Source of the DNA: Pelomonas sp966111775
GTDB taxonomy: Bacteria > Pseudomonadota > Gammaproteobacteria > Burkholderiales > Burkholderiaceae_C
NCBI GenBank assembly: GCA_966111775.1
Contig: CBHWBD010000005.1
Span: 1 to 64,000 of the forward strand
Reading direction: 5' to 3'
Length of the DNA stretch: 64,000 nt
In this document: one piece after another, positions 39,914-48,012 of the stretch
Position numbering within the stretch: the first letter of the stretch is position 1
Layout: each line of letters opens with the position of its first letter
Position numbers and translations under genes: made by a program
The notes under the pieces: generated by a model
Databases searched by the model: none
What the model saw: the letters and a program-made list of their open reading frames with translations, nothing else
Told to the model about the DNA's origin: nothing

Positions 39914-42364
39914 ATGAAGAAGATGAAGCTGGTGATGGTGGGCAACGGCATGGCCGGCGTGCGCACGCTGGAGGAGCTGCTCAAGATCACGCCGGATCTC
40001 TACGACATCACCGTCTTCGGCGCCGAGCCCCATCCCAACTACAACCGCATCCTGCTGTCGCCGGTGCTGGCCGGCGAGCAGACCATCGACGAGATCATCC
40101 TGAATCCGCTCTCCTGGTATGAGGAGAACGGCATCACCCTGCACCTGGGCAAGACGGTCACCGAGATCGACCGCGTGCGCCGCCGCGTGGTGGCCGCCGA
40201 CGGCACGGTGGCCCAGTACGACCGCCTGCTGATCGCCACAGGCTCCAACCCCTTTGTTTTGCCGGTGCCTGGCAAGGACCTGGCCGGCGTCATCGCCTAC
40301 CGTGACATCGCCGACACCAACGCGATGATCGAAGCGGCCACGAAGTACAAGCATGCGGTCGTCATCGGCGGCGGCCTGCTGGGTCTGGAAGCCGCCAACG
40401 GCCTGATGCTGCGCGGCATGCAGGTGACGGTGGTCCACCTCGTCGACACGCTGATGGAGCGCCAGCTCGACACGGTAGCGGGCGACCTGCTGCGCAAGTC
40501 CCTGGTCGAACGTGGCCTCAACTTCATGCTGGGCGCGCAGACCCAGGCCTTGCTGGGCAACGAGGCCGGCCGCGTGCGTGCCATCCAGCTCAAGGACAAG
40601 GACGGCAAGGTCATCGAGCAGCCGGCCGACCTCGTCGTCATGGCCGCCGGCATCCGCCCCAATACGGCTCTCGCCGAGAAGGCCGGCCTGCACTGCAGCC
40701 GCGGCATCGTCGTGACCGACACCATGCAGACCGTGACCGACCCGCGCGTCTACTCGGTCGGCGAATGCGCCGCCCACCGCGGCATCGCCTACGGGCTGGT
40801 GGCACCGCTGTTCGAGCAGGGCAAGGTCTGCGCCACCCACCTGGCCCAGTTCGGCATCGGCCGCTATCTCGGCTCCTCGGTCAGCACCAAGCTCAAGGTG
40901 ACGGGCATCGACCTGTTCTCGGCCGGCAACTTCACCGGCGGAGAGGGCACGGAAGAGATCGTCATGAGCGACCCCTTCGCCGGCGTCTACAAGAAGCTCG
41001 TCATCCAGAACGACCAGCTCGTTGGCGCCTGCCTTTATGGCGACACGGTGGACGGTGGCTGGTATTTCAAGCTGCTGCGCGAGGGCCGCAAGATCGCCGA
41101 CATCCGCGACAAGCTGATGTTCGGTGAGGCGGGGGCCAACATCGGCGACGTGGGCCACCAGGGCGTCAGCCGCGCGGCCGCCATGGCCGACACCGACGAG
41201 GTCTGCGGCTGCAATGGCGTCAGCAAGGGCAGCATCTGCAAGGCCATCCGCGACAAGGGTCTGTTCACGCTGGACGAGGTGCGCAAGCACACCAAGGCTT
41301 CGGCCTCCTGCGGCTCCTGCACCGGCCTGGTCGAGCAGCTCATCATGTTCACGGCCGGCGGCGACTACTCGGCCACGCCCAAGAAGAAGGCCATCTGCGC
41401 CTGCACCGAGGCCAGCCACCAGGACACCCGCGACGCCATTGCCAAGGCCCATCTGCTGACCAAGGAAGACGTCTTCCGCGCCCTGGACTGGAAGACGCCC
41501 GATGGCTGCGCCACCTGCCGCCCGGCCCTCAACTACTACCTGATCTCCACCTGGCCCAAGGAGGCCGTGGACGATCCGCAGAGCCGCTTCATCAACGAAC
41601 GCAGCCACGCCAACATCCAGAAGGACGGCCGCTACTCGGTCATCCCGCGCATGTGGGGTGGCGAGACGACGAGCGCCGAGCTGCGCCGCATTGCCGACGC
41701 GGTGGACAAGTACAAGATCCCCACCGTCAAGGTCACCGGCGGCCAGCGCATCGACCTGCTGGGCGTCAAGAAGGAAGACCTGGTCGACGTCTGGAAGGAC
41801 ATAGCCATGCCCTCGGGCCATGCCTATGCCAAGGCCCTGCGCACCGTGAAGACCTGCGTCGGCAGCGAATGGTGCCGTTTCGGCACGCAGGACTCGACGC
41901 AGATGGGCAAGGACCTGGAGCGGGCACTGTGGCGCATGTACGCCCCGCACAAGGTCAAGATCGCCGTGTCGGGCTGCCCGCGCAATTGCGCGGAGGCCGG
42001 CATCAAGGATGTCGGCGTCATCGGCGTCGATTCGGGCTGGGAGATCTATGTCGCCGGCAACGGTGGCATCAAGACCGAGGTGGCCGAGTTCTTCTGCAAG
42101 CTGAAGACGCCCGAGGAAGTGCTGGAGTACAGCGGCGCCTTCCTGCAGCTCTACCGCCTGGAGGGCTGGTACCTCGAGCGCACGGTGCACTACGTCGCCC
42201 GCGTCGGTCTCGATCACGTCAAGAAGCAGATCCTCGAGGACGCCGACAGGCGCAAGGCGCTGTGGGCGCAATTGCAGTTCAGCCTGGACGGCGAGCCCGA
42301 CCCCTGGTTCGACTTCGGCCCCGCCCATGTCGACCTGCGCCAGTTCGAGAAGGTCGGTGCCTGA
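39914..42364 (+). CDS. nirB: Nitrite reductase [NAD(P)H] large subunit NirB
   Basis: An 816-residue NirB. The N-terminus is an FAD/NAD(P)H oxidoreductase (MVGNGMAGVRTLEELL, AVVIGGGLLGLEAANGL, VVMAAGIRPN). A BFD-type 2Fe-2S domain follows (CGCNGVSKGSICKAI, CGSCTGLVEQL), then a second cysteine set (ICACTEASH, CATCRPALN). The C-terminal half holds the sulfite/nitrite reductase domain with siroheme-4Fe-4S ligands in CVGSEWCRFG and SGCPRNCAEAG. It reduces nitrite to ammonium in the cytosol with NirD, using siroheme supplied through CobA. The ATG at 39914 has AGGAG 6 nt upstream. First gene of nirB-pilJ-nirD-nasA-cobA. Confidence 0.96.
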   Translation: MKKMKLVMVGNGMAGVRTLEELLKITPDLYDITVFGAEPHPNYNRILLSPVLAGEQTIDEIILNPLSWYEENGITLHLGKTVTEIDRVRRRVVAADGTVAQYDRLLIATGSNPFVLPVPGKDLAGVIAYRDIADTNAMIEAATKYKHAVVIGGGLLGLEAANGLMLRGMQVTVVHLVDTLMERQLDTVAGDLLRKSLVERGLNFMLGAQTQALLGNEAGRVRAIQLKDKDGKVIEQPADLVVMAAGIRPNTALAEKAGLHCSRGIVVTDTMQTVTDPRVYSVGECAAHRGIAYGLVAPLFEQGKVCATHLAQFGIGRYLGSSVSTKLKVTGIDLFSAGNFTGGEGTEEIVMSDPFAGVYKKLVIQNDQLVGACLYGDTVDGGWYFKLLREGRKIADIRDKLMFGEAGANIGDVGHQGVSRAAAMADTDEVCGCNGVSKGSICKAIRDKGLFTLDEVRKHTKASASCGSCTGLVEQLIMFTAGGDYSATPKKKAICACTEASHQDTRDAIAKAHLLTKEDVFRALDWKTPDGCATCRPALNYYLISTWPKEAVDDPQSRFINERSHANIQKDGRYSVIPRMWGGETTSAELRRIADAVDKYKIPTVKVTGGQRIDLLGVKKEDLVDVWKDIAMPSGHAYAKALRTVKTCVGSEWCRFGTQDSTQMGKDLERALWRMYAPHKVKIAVSGCPRNCAEAGIKDVGVIGVDSGWEIYVAGNGGIKTEVAEFFCKLKTPEEVLEYSGAFLQLYRLEGWYLERTVHYVARVGLDHVKKQILEDADRRKALWAQLQFSLDGEPDPWFDFGPAHVDLRQFEKVGA

Positions 42365-43140
42365 TGCTGAGCCGCCGTACCGCTCTCTTCGCTGGCCTGA
42401 CCGTCGCGGCGCCGGCCTTTGCCCAAGCCCGCATCCACCAGCTCGGCGAAGCCATCGACATGGCCGGCGCCCAGCGCATGCTGAGCCAGCGCATGGGCAA
42501 GGCCTGGCTGGGCCAGCTCCGCCCCGAACTCGCGCCGCGCGCCCGCCAGGTGCTGCAGGCCAGCGAGATGCGCTTCGAGCGCCAGCTGGGTGAACTGCTG
42601 GCCTTCGCGCCCACGCCCGAGATCGCCGGTTGCTACAAGGCCATGAAGCACCGCTTCGGCGACTACCGCGCCCTGCTTCAGAGCACGCCCAGCGCGGAAC
42701 GTGTCGACGAGCTGTTGCAGACCTCGGGCGAGATGCTCAGCCTCGCTCAGGTCGCGACCGGCCAGTTGCAGCAACGCTCGGCCGCCGCAACCGCGATGCT
42801 GATCAATATGTCGGGCCGGCAGCGCATGCTGTCGCAGCGCCTGGCCCTGTTCTTCATGGCCGGCCAGCAGGGCGCCCGCCCGGATCTGGTCGCCAAGGAA
42901 ACCGTCAGGGCGAGATCGGAGTTCGAGACCGCCATGCGCGTGCTGGGTTCCGCACCGGAATTGACGCCCGCCATCCGCGAGAACCTGGACCTGGCCGGCA
43001 ACCAGTGGGTCTTTCTGCAATCGGCGCTGGCCGGCGAAAGCCAGGGACCGGAGGCGGCCAGCAACGTCTTTGTGGCGAGCGAGAACCTGCTCGCCGTGAT
43101 GGAAACCGTGACGGGGCAGTTTGCCCGCCAACTCGGATGA
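42364..43140 (+). CDS. Exported PilJ-type protein with two P-box-like motifs
   Basis: A 258-residue protein with an N-terminal export signal containing a twin-arginine-like pair (SRRTALFAG, cleavage near AFAQA). The mature chain is all-helical with two copies of a motif found in the PilJ N-terminal family and similar to the nitrate-binding P-box of NarX: MAGAQRMLSQRMGK (33-46) and MSGRQRMLSQRLAL (149-162). It has no membrane anchor after the signal and no signalling domain, so it is likely a soluble periplasmic nitrate or nitrite binding protein. Its ATG overlaps the nirB stop (TGATG) and nirD follows 8 bp after its stop, which places it firmly in the operon. The function is an inference. Confidence 0.75.
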   Translation: MLSRRTALFAGLTVAAPAFAQARIHQLGEAIDMAGAQRMLSQRMGKAWLGQLRPELAPRARQVLQASEMRFERQLGELLAFAPTPEIAGCYKAMKHRFGDYRALLQSTPSAERVDELLQTSGEMLSLAQVATGQLQQRSAAATAMLINMSGRQRMLSQRLALFFMAGQQGARPDLVAKETVRARSEFETAMRVLGSAPELTPAIRENLDLAGNQWVFLQSALAGESQGPEAASNVFVASENLLAVMETVTGQFARQLG

Positions 43141-43148
43141 CAACGACC

Positions 43149-43532
43149 ATGGACGACTGGACCCGCATCTGTGCCCTGCAGGACATCCCCGTGCTGGGCT
43201 CGCGCCGCGTGAGCCGCCCGGTCGGCGTCGACGTGGCCTTGTTCCGCACCACCGAGGACGAAGTCTTCGCGCTGCTGGATCGCTGCCCCCACAAGGGCGG
43301 CCCGCTGAGCCAGGGCATCGTCTTCGGCAAGAACGTGGCCTGCCCGCTGCACAACTGGACCATAGGCCTCAACGACGGCTGCGCCCGCGAGCCCGATGAA
43401 GGTTGCACGCCGAGCTTCCGGGTGAAGCTGGATGGGGGCGAGGTGTTTCTTCTGCAAGCAGAACTCGACACGCTGGCCCTGGACCTCCCGGCCCCCGTGG
43501 CAGGCCCAAAGATTCCGATAGCGGTGGCGTAA
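43149..43532 (+). CDS. nirD: Nitrite reductase small subunit NirD
   Basis: A 127-residue Rieske-type subunit, the normal size. The N-terminus DDWTRICALQDIPVLGSRRV is typical, and the 2Fe-2S-type ligand motifs CPHKGG and CPLHNW are both intact. It partners NirB. An in-frame ATG 12 bp upstream overlaps the previous stop (ATGA) and is the alternative start. The 30 bp to nasA contain only its ribosome binding region. Confidence 0.93.
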   Translation: MDDWTRICALQDIPVLGSRRVSRPVGVDVALFRTTEDEVFALLDRCPHKGGPLSQGIVFGKNVACPLHNWTIGLNDGCAREPDEGCTPSFRVKLDGGEVFLLQAELDTLALDLPAPVAGPKIPIAVA

Positions 43533-43562
43533 GAGGCTGAGACCCGCCCGCCTGAGAAGAAC

Positions 43563-46325
43563 ATGAACGAGACAAAGTCCACCTGCCCGTATTGCGGCGT
43601 CGGCTGCGGAGTCATCATCGAACACGATGACACCCAGATCACCGGCGTGCGCGGCGACCCGGATCACCCGGCCAACTTCGGGCGCCTCTGCACCAAGGGC
43701 ACCAATCTGCACCTGACGGCCACGCCGGTCGTCATCCAGCACCAGCGCCTGCGCGAACCGCAGAAACGCGCCGCGCGGGGCGTCCAGCCCGAGGTCATGG
43801 CCTGGGACCAGGCCAATCGCGAGATCGCCGACAAGCTACTCGCCATCCGCGCCGCGCACGGCCCCGAAGCCATAGCCATCTACATCTCCGGCCAGCTGCT
43901 GACCGAGGACTATCACGCCTTCAACAAGCTGGCCCGCGCGGTCATCGGCACGCCCCACATCGATTCCAACTCGCGGCTGTGCATGAGCTCGGCCGTCGTC
44001 GGCTACAAGCAGGCCCTGGGCGCCGACGCCCCGCCCTGCAGCTACGAGGACATCGAGCTGGCCGACTGCGTGCTGATCAGCGGCGCCAACCCGGCCTGGG
44101 CCCATCCCATCCTGTTCCGTCGCCTGGAAGCGGCGAAGAACAACAAGCCGGGCCACAAACTCATCGTCATCGACCCGCGCAAGACCGAGACGGCCGAGCT
44201 CGCCGACCTGCACCTTCAGATCCGCCCCGGCACCGATGTGGCGCTGTGCCACGGTCTGCTGCATGCGGTCATCTGGCAGGGCTGGACGGCCGGCGACTTC
44301 ATCGCGCAGTCCACCGAAGGCTTCGACGCGCTGAAGGAGCTGGTGCGCGACTGGGCACCGTCGCGCGCCGCCCAGGTCTGCGGCGTGAAGGAGGCCGACA
44401 TCTGGCAGGCGGCCGAGTGGTTCGCAACCTCGCCGTCAGCCCTCAGCCTCTATTGCCAAGGCCTCAATCAGAGCAGCAGCGGCACGGCCAAGAACACGGC
44501 CCTCATCAACCTGCACCTGGCCACCGGCCAGATCGGCAAGCCGGGTGCCGGGCCCTTTTCGCTGACCGGCCAGCCCAATGCCATGGGCGGCCGCGAAAGC
44601 GGCGGCATGGCCACCCTGCTGCCCGGTCATCGCGACCCGGGCAAGGCCGAGGACTGGGCCGAGATCGAAGCGTTGTGGGGTGTGCCCGGCCTGCCGGCCA
44701 AGCGCGGCCACACCGCCGTCGAGATGTTCGAAGCCGCCGCCCGCGGCGAGATCAAGGCGCTGTGGATTGCCTGCACCAACCCCGCCCAATCCATGCCCGA
44801 CCAGGCCACCGTGCGCAAGGCGCTGGAGCGCTGCGAGCTGGTCATCCTGCAGGAAGCCTTTGCCCACACGGCCACGGCCAGATATGCGGACTATCTGCTG
44901 CCCGCCGCCACCTGGGGCGAGAAGGAAGGCACGGTCACCAACAGCGAGCGCCGCATCAGCCGCGTGCGTCCGGCCGTGCCGGCCGCGGGCGAGGCGCGGG
45001 CCGATTGGCGCATCGCGCGTGACATTGCCGCGCTGATCGACGCCGGCCTGGGTCGCGCACCGCGCATCGCCGCCGACAGCCCCGAGGACCTCTGGCTCGA
45101 GCACCGCGAAGCCACCCGCGGCCGCGACCTCGACATCACCGGCCTGTCCTGGATCACGCTGGACACCGAAGGCCCGCAGCAGTGGCCCTTCGTCACCGGT
45201 TCGACACCACGCCTCTACACCGACGGCCGCTTCGCCACCGCCGACGGTCGCGCCCGCTTCATCACCAAGCCCTATGCGGCCACCGCCGAAGCGGCCAGCC
45301 CCAAGCGTCCCTTTGCCTTGACCACCGGCCGCATGCGCGACCAGTGGCATGGCATGAGCCGCAGCGGCAGCGTGCCGCGCCTGTTCGCCCACGAGGGCAA
45401 GCCGCTGGTGCGCGTGAACCCCAGCGACGCCGCCCGCCGCAAGCTGGCCGAGGGCGAGCTGGTGCATGTGCGCTCCAAGCGCGGCGAGGTCGTGCTGCCG
45501 CTCAAGCTGGATGAGAACGTGCCGCCGGCCGGCGCCGACATTGCCATGCACTGGGGCGACGAATTCATCGGCGCCCAGCTCGGCATCAATGCAGTGACGC
45601 AAGCTGCCTTCTGCCCCGACTCCAAGCAGCCCGAGCTGAAGTTCAGCGCCGTCGCCATCGAGCCGGCCGATCTGCCCTGGCGTTTGAGCGCCTGCGCCTG
45701 GGTCGCCCCCGAGGACGGCCCGCGCCTGCGCGAGCAGCTGCGCGCGCTGATGCCGCGCTTCGGCTATGCGCATTGCCTGCCCGAGCCCGCGAGATCAGAT
45801 CACGGCGAGCAGGTCGGCTGGGCCTTCGAGGCCGCCTGCGCCGAGGCGCCCTCTCCCGAACTGGTCGACGAACTCGCCGCCGTGCTGGGCCTGAACAGCC
45901 CCGCCGTGCTGCGCTACGCCGATGCCCAGCGCGGCCGGCTGCGCTTGCTCAATCTCGACAAGGATTTCGACGGTTGCGACCTGCAGGCCGCGCCGCTGCA
46001 GGCCCTGCTGCGCGTTGGCCAGCATGACGAAGGCGCCTGGCTGGTGGACTTGTGGCGCGAGCGCACGGCGGCGAGCACCGTCGGCCGCTGGCTGCTGTCG
46101 CCGGGCGCGCCGCCCACCAACACGGCGGCCGCCAGCCCCCAGGTCTGCAACTGCTTCGACGTGCGCGAAGACATCATCCGCTTCACGCTGGCCCGCTGCA
46201 GCGGCAGCCCCGCCGAACGCCTGTCCCAATTGCAGGCCGAGAAGAAATGCGGCACCCAATGCGGCTCCTGCCTGCCGACGCTGCGCCGCCTGGTCGCCAC
46301 CACTCCCGAAGAGGTCCCCGCATGA
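43563..46325 (+). CDS. nasA: Assimilatory nitrate reductase catalytic subunit NasA
   Basis: A 920-residue molybdopterin oxidoreductase. The N-terminal 4Fe-4S motif is CPYCGVGCGV ... CTKG. The molybdenum cofactor regions include SNSRLCMSSAVVGYK, ISGANPAWAHPILFRR and TGQPNAMGGRESGG, and the dinucleotide-binding domain follows (LTTGRMRDQWHGMSRSG). At about 860-910 an extra BFD-like 2Fe-2S domain is present (QVCNCFDVREDIIR, CGTQCGSCLPTLRR), as in NasA proteins that receive electrons directly. It reduces nitrate to nitrite in the cytosol for NirBD. No Tat signal is present. The stop overlaps the cobA ATG by 4 bp. Confidence 0.95.
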   Translation: MNETKSTCPYCGVGCGVIIEHDDTQITGVRGDPDHPANFGRLCTKGTNLHLTATPVVIQHQRLREPQKRAARGVQPEVMAWDQANREIADKLLAIRAAHGPEAIAIYISGQLLTEDYHAFNKLARAVIGTPHIDSNSRLCMSSAVVGYKQALGADAPPCSYEDIELADCVLISGANPAWAHPILFRRLEAAKNNKPGHKLIVIDPRKTETAELADLHLQIRPGTDVALCHGLLHAVIWQGWTAGDFIAQSTEGFDALKELVRDWAPSRAAQVCGVKEADIWQAAEWFATSPSALSLYCQGLNQSSSGTAKNTALINLHLATGQIGKPGAGPFSLTGQPNAMGGRESGGMATLLPGHRDPGKAEDWAEIEALWGVPGLPAKRGHTAVEMFEAAARGEIKALWIACTNPAQSMPDQATVRKALERCELVILQEAFAHTATARYADYLLPAATWGEKEGTVTNSERRISRVRPAVPAAGEARADWRIARDIAALIDAGLGRAPRIAADSPEDLWLEHREATRGRDLDITGLSWITLDTEGPQQWPFVTGSTPRLYTDGRFATADGRARFITKPYAATAEAASPKRPFALTTGRMRDQWHGMSRSGSVPRLFAHEGKPLVRVNPSDAARRKLAEGELVHVRSKRGEVVLPLKLDENVPPAGADIAMHWGDEFIGAQLGINAVTQAAFCPDSKQPELKFSAVAIEPADLPWRLSACAWVAPEDGPRLREQLRALMPRFGYAHCLPEPARSDHGEQVGWAFEAACAEAPSPELVDELAAVLGLNSPAVLRYADAQRGRLRLLNLDKDFDGCDLQAAPLQALLRVGQHDEGAWLVDLWRERTAASTVGRWLLSPGAPPTNTAAASPQVCNCFDVREDIIRFTLARCSGSPAERLSQLQAEKKCGTQCGSCLPTLRRLVATTPEEVPA

Positions 46326-47077
46326 GCAGTACCCACACCGTCTCTCTCGTCGGCGCCGGCCCCGGCGACCCGGAGCTGCTGACCGTCCGCGCGCTCAAGC
46401 GCATCGAAGCGGCCGATGTCGTGCTGGCCGACGACCTCATCGACCCGCGCGTGCTGTCCCTCGTCCAGGGCCGCCTGCTGCGCGTCGGCAAGCGCGGCGG
46501 CTGCATCAGCACCGACCAGCACTTCATCCACGCACTGATGATCCGCGAAGCCAAGGCCGGCCATCGCGTCGTGCGCCTCAAGGGCGGCGACCCCTTCGTC
46601 TTCGGCCGCGGCGGCGAGGAGGTCGATGCGCTGCGCGAGGCTGGCCTCGACGTGGAAGTGGTGTCAGGCCTCACCAGCGGCATCGCCGGCCCGGCGGCCG
46701 TCGGCATCCCGGTGACGGACCGCCGTGCCTCGCCCGGCGTCATCCTCGTCACCGGCCATCCCGGCGAAGGCCGCGCCGAACCCGACTGGGCGGCCCTGGC
46801 CCGCACGGGTCTCACGCTGGTCATCTACATGGGTGTGGCCCGCGCGGCAGACATCACGGCCAAGTTGCTGGGTGCGGGCTTGCAGGCCAATCTGCCCGCC
46901 GCCATCGTCAGTGCCGCGCATACGGCGCAGCAACGTCATGCCGTGACCACGCTGAGTGGCCTGCCCGATTGCATTGCCCGCGAAGGCCTGAAGAGCCCGG
47001 CTCTATTGGTGATCGGCGAGGTCGCCGCGCACGCGGCGCTCGATGCCGTTCAGCATCGCGAGTACAACGTCGGTTGA
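46322..47077 (+). CDS. cobA: Uroporphyrinogen-III C-methyltransferase
   Basis: A 251-residue SUMT. Signature motifs are VSLVGAGPGDPELLTVRALKRI at the N-terminus, VRLKGGDPFVFGRGGEE, SGLTSGIAGPAAVGIPVTDR and IYMGVARAADI. It makes precorrin-2 from uroporphyrinogen III, the first step to siroheme for NirB. It lacks the CysG oxidase/chelatase domain, so those steps are encoded elsewhere. Last gene of the nirB operon. Confidence 0.95.
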   Translation: MSSTHTVSLVGAGPGDPELLTVRALKRIEAADVVLADDLIDPRVLSLVQGRLLRVGKRGGCISTDQHFIHALMIREAKAGHRVVRLKGGDPFVFGRGGEEVDALREAGLDVEVVSGLTSGIAGPAAVGIPVTDRRASPGVILVTGHPGEGRAEPDWAALARTGLTLVIYMGVARAADITAKLLGAGLQANLPAAIVSAAHTAQQRHAVTTLSGLPDCIAREGLKSPALLVIGEVAAHAALDAVQHREYNVG

Positions 47078-47111
47078 GGCTTGACGCGGCAACTGCTCGC
47101 CTCGCGGGCGT

Positions 47112-47384
47112 TCATTGAAGCCCGGGGCAGCACGCGCTGGACTGCTTGAGCATGGACAGATAGCGCCCGACCGCGTTCGCATCGGGGCCCACCATGCGCA
47201 CCATGAATTCGAGCTGTGCTTCGGGCACATCGAGGATGCAGGCCCAGAATGGCAGGTCGTCGACGAGAGGGCCTTGATCGGACTTGTTGGCAGCCTGCTT
47301 CATGGCAGGAGACTCTAGAAAGTCTCGCAGCGCAGGGATGCGGGGAGTTCTGGACGCCCCACGCAGGGCGATTTCGTTCATCAC
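47112..47384 (-). CDS. Small DUF3606-like protein
   Basis: A 90-residue frame starting at GTG 47384 (an ATG follows at 47381). The last 50 residues, DDLPFWACILDVPEAQLEFM then VRMVGPDANAVGRYL, match the pattern of DUF3606 proteins, which are short helical proteins of about 60 residues with unknown function. A Met at 47303 would give a 63-residue protein closer to the family length, but it lacks a ribosome binding site, so the start is open. It is convergent with cobA. Confidence 0.55.
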   Translation of the reverse strand: MMNEIALRGASRTPRIPALRDFLESPAMKQAANKSDQGPLVDDLPFWACILDVPEAQLEFMVRMVGPDANAVGRYLSMLKQSSACCPGLQ

Positions 47385-47450
47385 GTGCAGCCATGCCGGC
47401 GGACACGGCGCTCGCCACGCAGTCGGGGCGCCACGACATCGCCTCGCCTG

Positions 47451-47942
47451 CTAGTTGCCACATCTCCCCATGCCGTTGAGATGAAGGCTCAACTCGGCGA
47501 GTCTGGATGCGCTCTGTTCGTTCGCACAGACATTGAACAAGTACATGTAGTTCTCCCCCTCTCTCAAGACGATTCGCATGCGGCTGCTGCAAGCCGCGGC
47601 CATATAGGCCCCCCAACTGCGCTGGCTCTCCTCAAGCGCATCCCGATAGGGTGGGTTGCCGCATTTCATCAGCGAGTGGTAGAGCTCGGCAATGCGCTGC
47701 CGCAGCTGCCGCCCCTCCACCTCGGCGCGATCGAACTCATCGCAGGCCTTGCTGCCGTATTGGGATTCGCAATCGGCTCGTGCCGCCGCTTTGCGCTTGG
47801 CCTCCAGCTCGGCCAGGCAAGGCTGCGGGTTCTCCAGTTTCCGGCAAGCCATCTCTTCCGCGCTCATGAACGGCGGTGGCATCGCGGGTGCAGAAACGCT
47901 GAAGACCGGGAGGAGAATGCCTACGGCCCAGAACTTGCGCAT
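47451..47942 (-). CDS. Secreted cysteine-containing protein, LprI/DUF1311-like
   Basis: A 163-residue protein with a signal peptide (FWAVGILLPVFSVSAPA) and a helical mature part with eight or so cysteines. The segment YRDALEESQRSWGAYMAAACSS resembles the LprI/DUF1311 lysozyme-inhibitor-like family (QR-x-W ... C). That assignment is tentative. The gene stands alone, upstream of the chemoreceptor stop. Confidence 0.6.
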   Translation of the reverse strand: MRKFWAVGILLPVFSVSAPAMPPPFMSAEEMACRKLENPQPCLAELEAKRKAAARADCESQYGSKACDEFDRAEVEGRQLRQRIAELYHSLMKCGNPPYRDALEESQRSWGAYMAAACSSRMRIVLREGENYMYLFNVCANEQSASRLAELSLHLNGMGRCGN

Positions 47943-48012
47943 GTGGCACCTGACGAATGAAACGGGCGCGCCCGTCCTGACACCGCAGTTGCCGGCGTGA
48001 AGGTCAAGGCCT

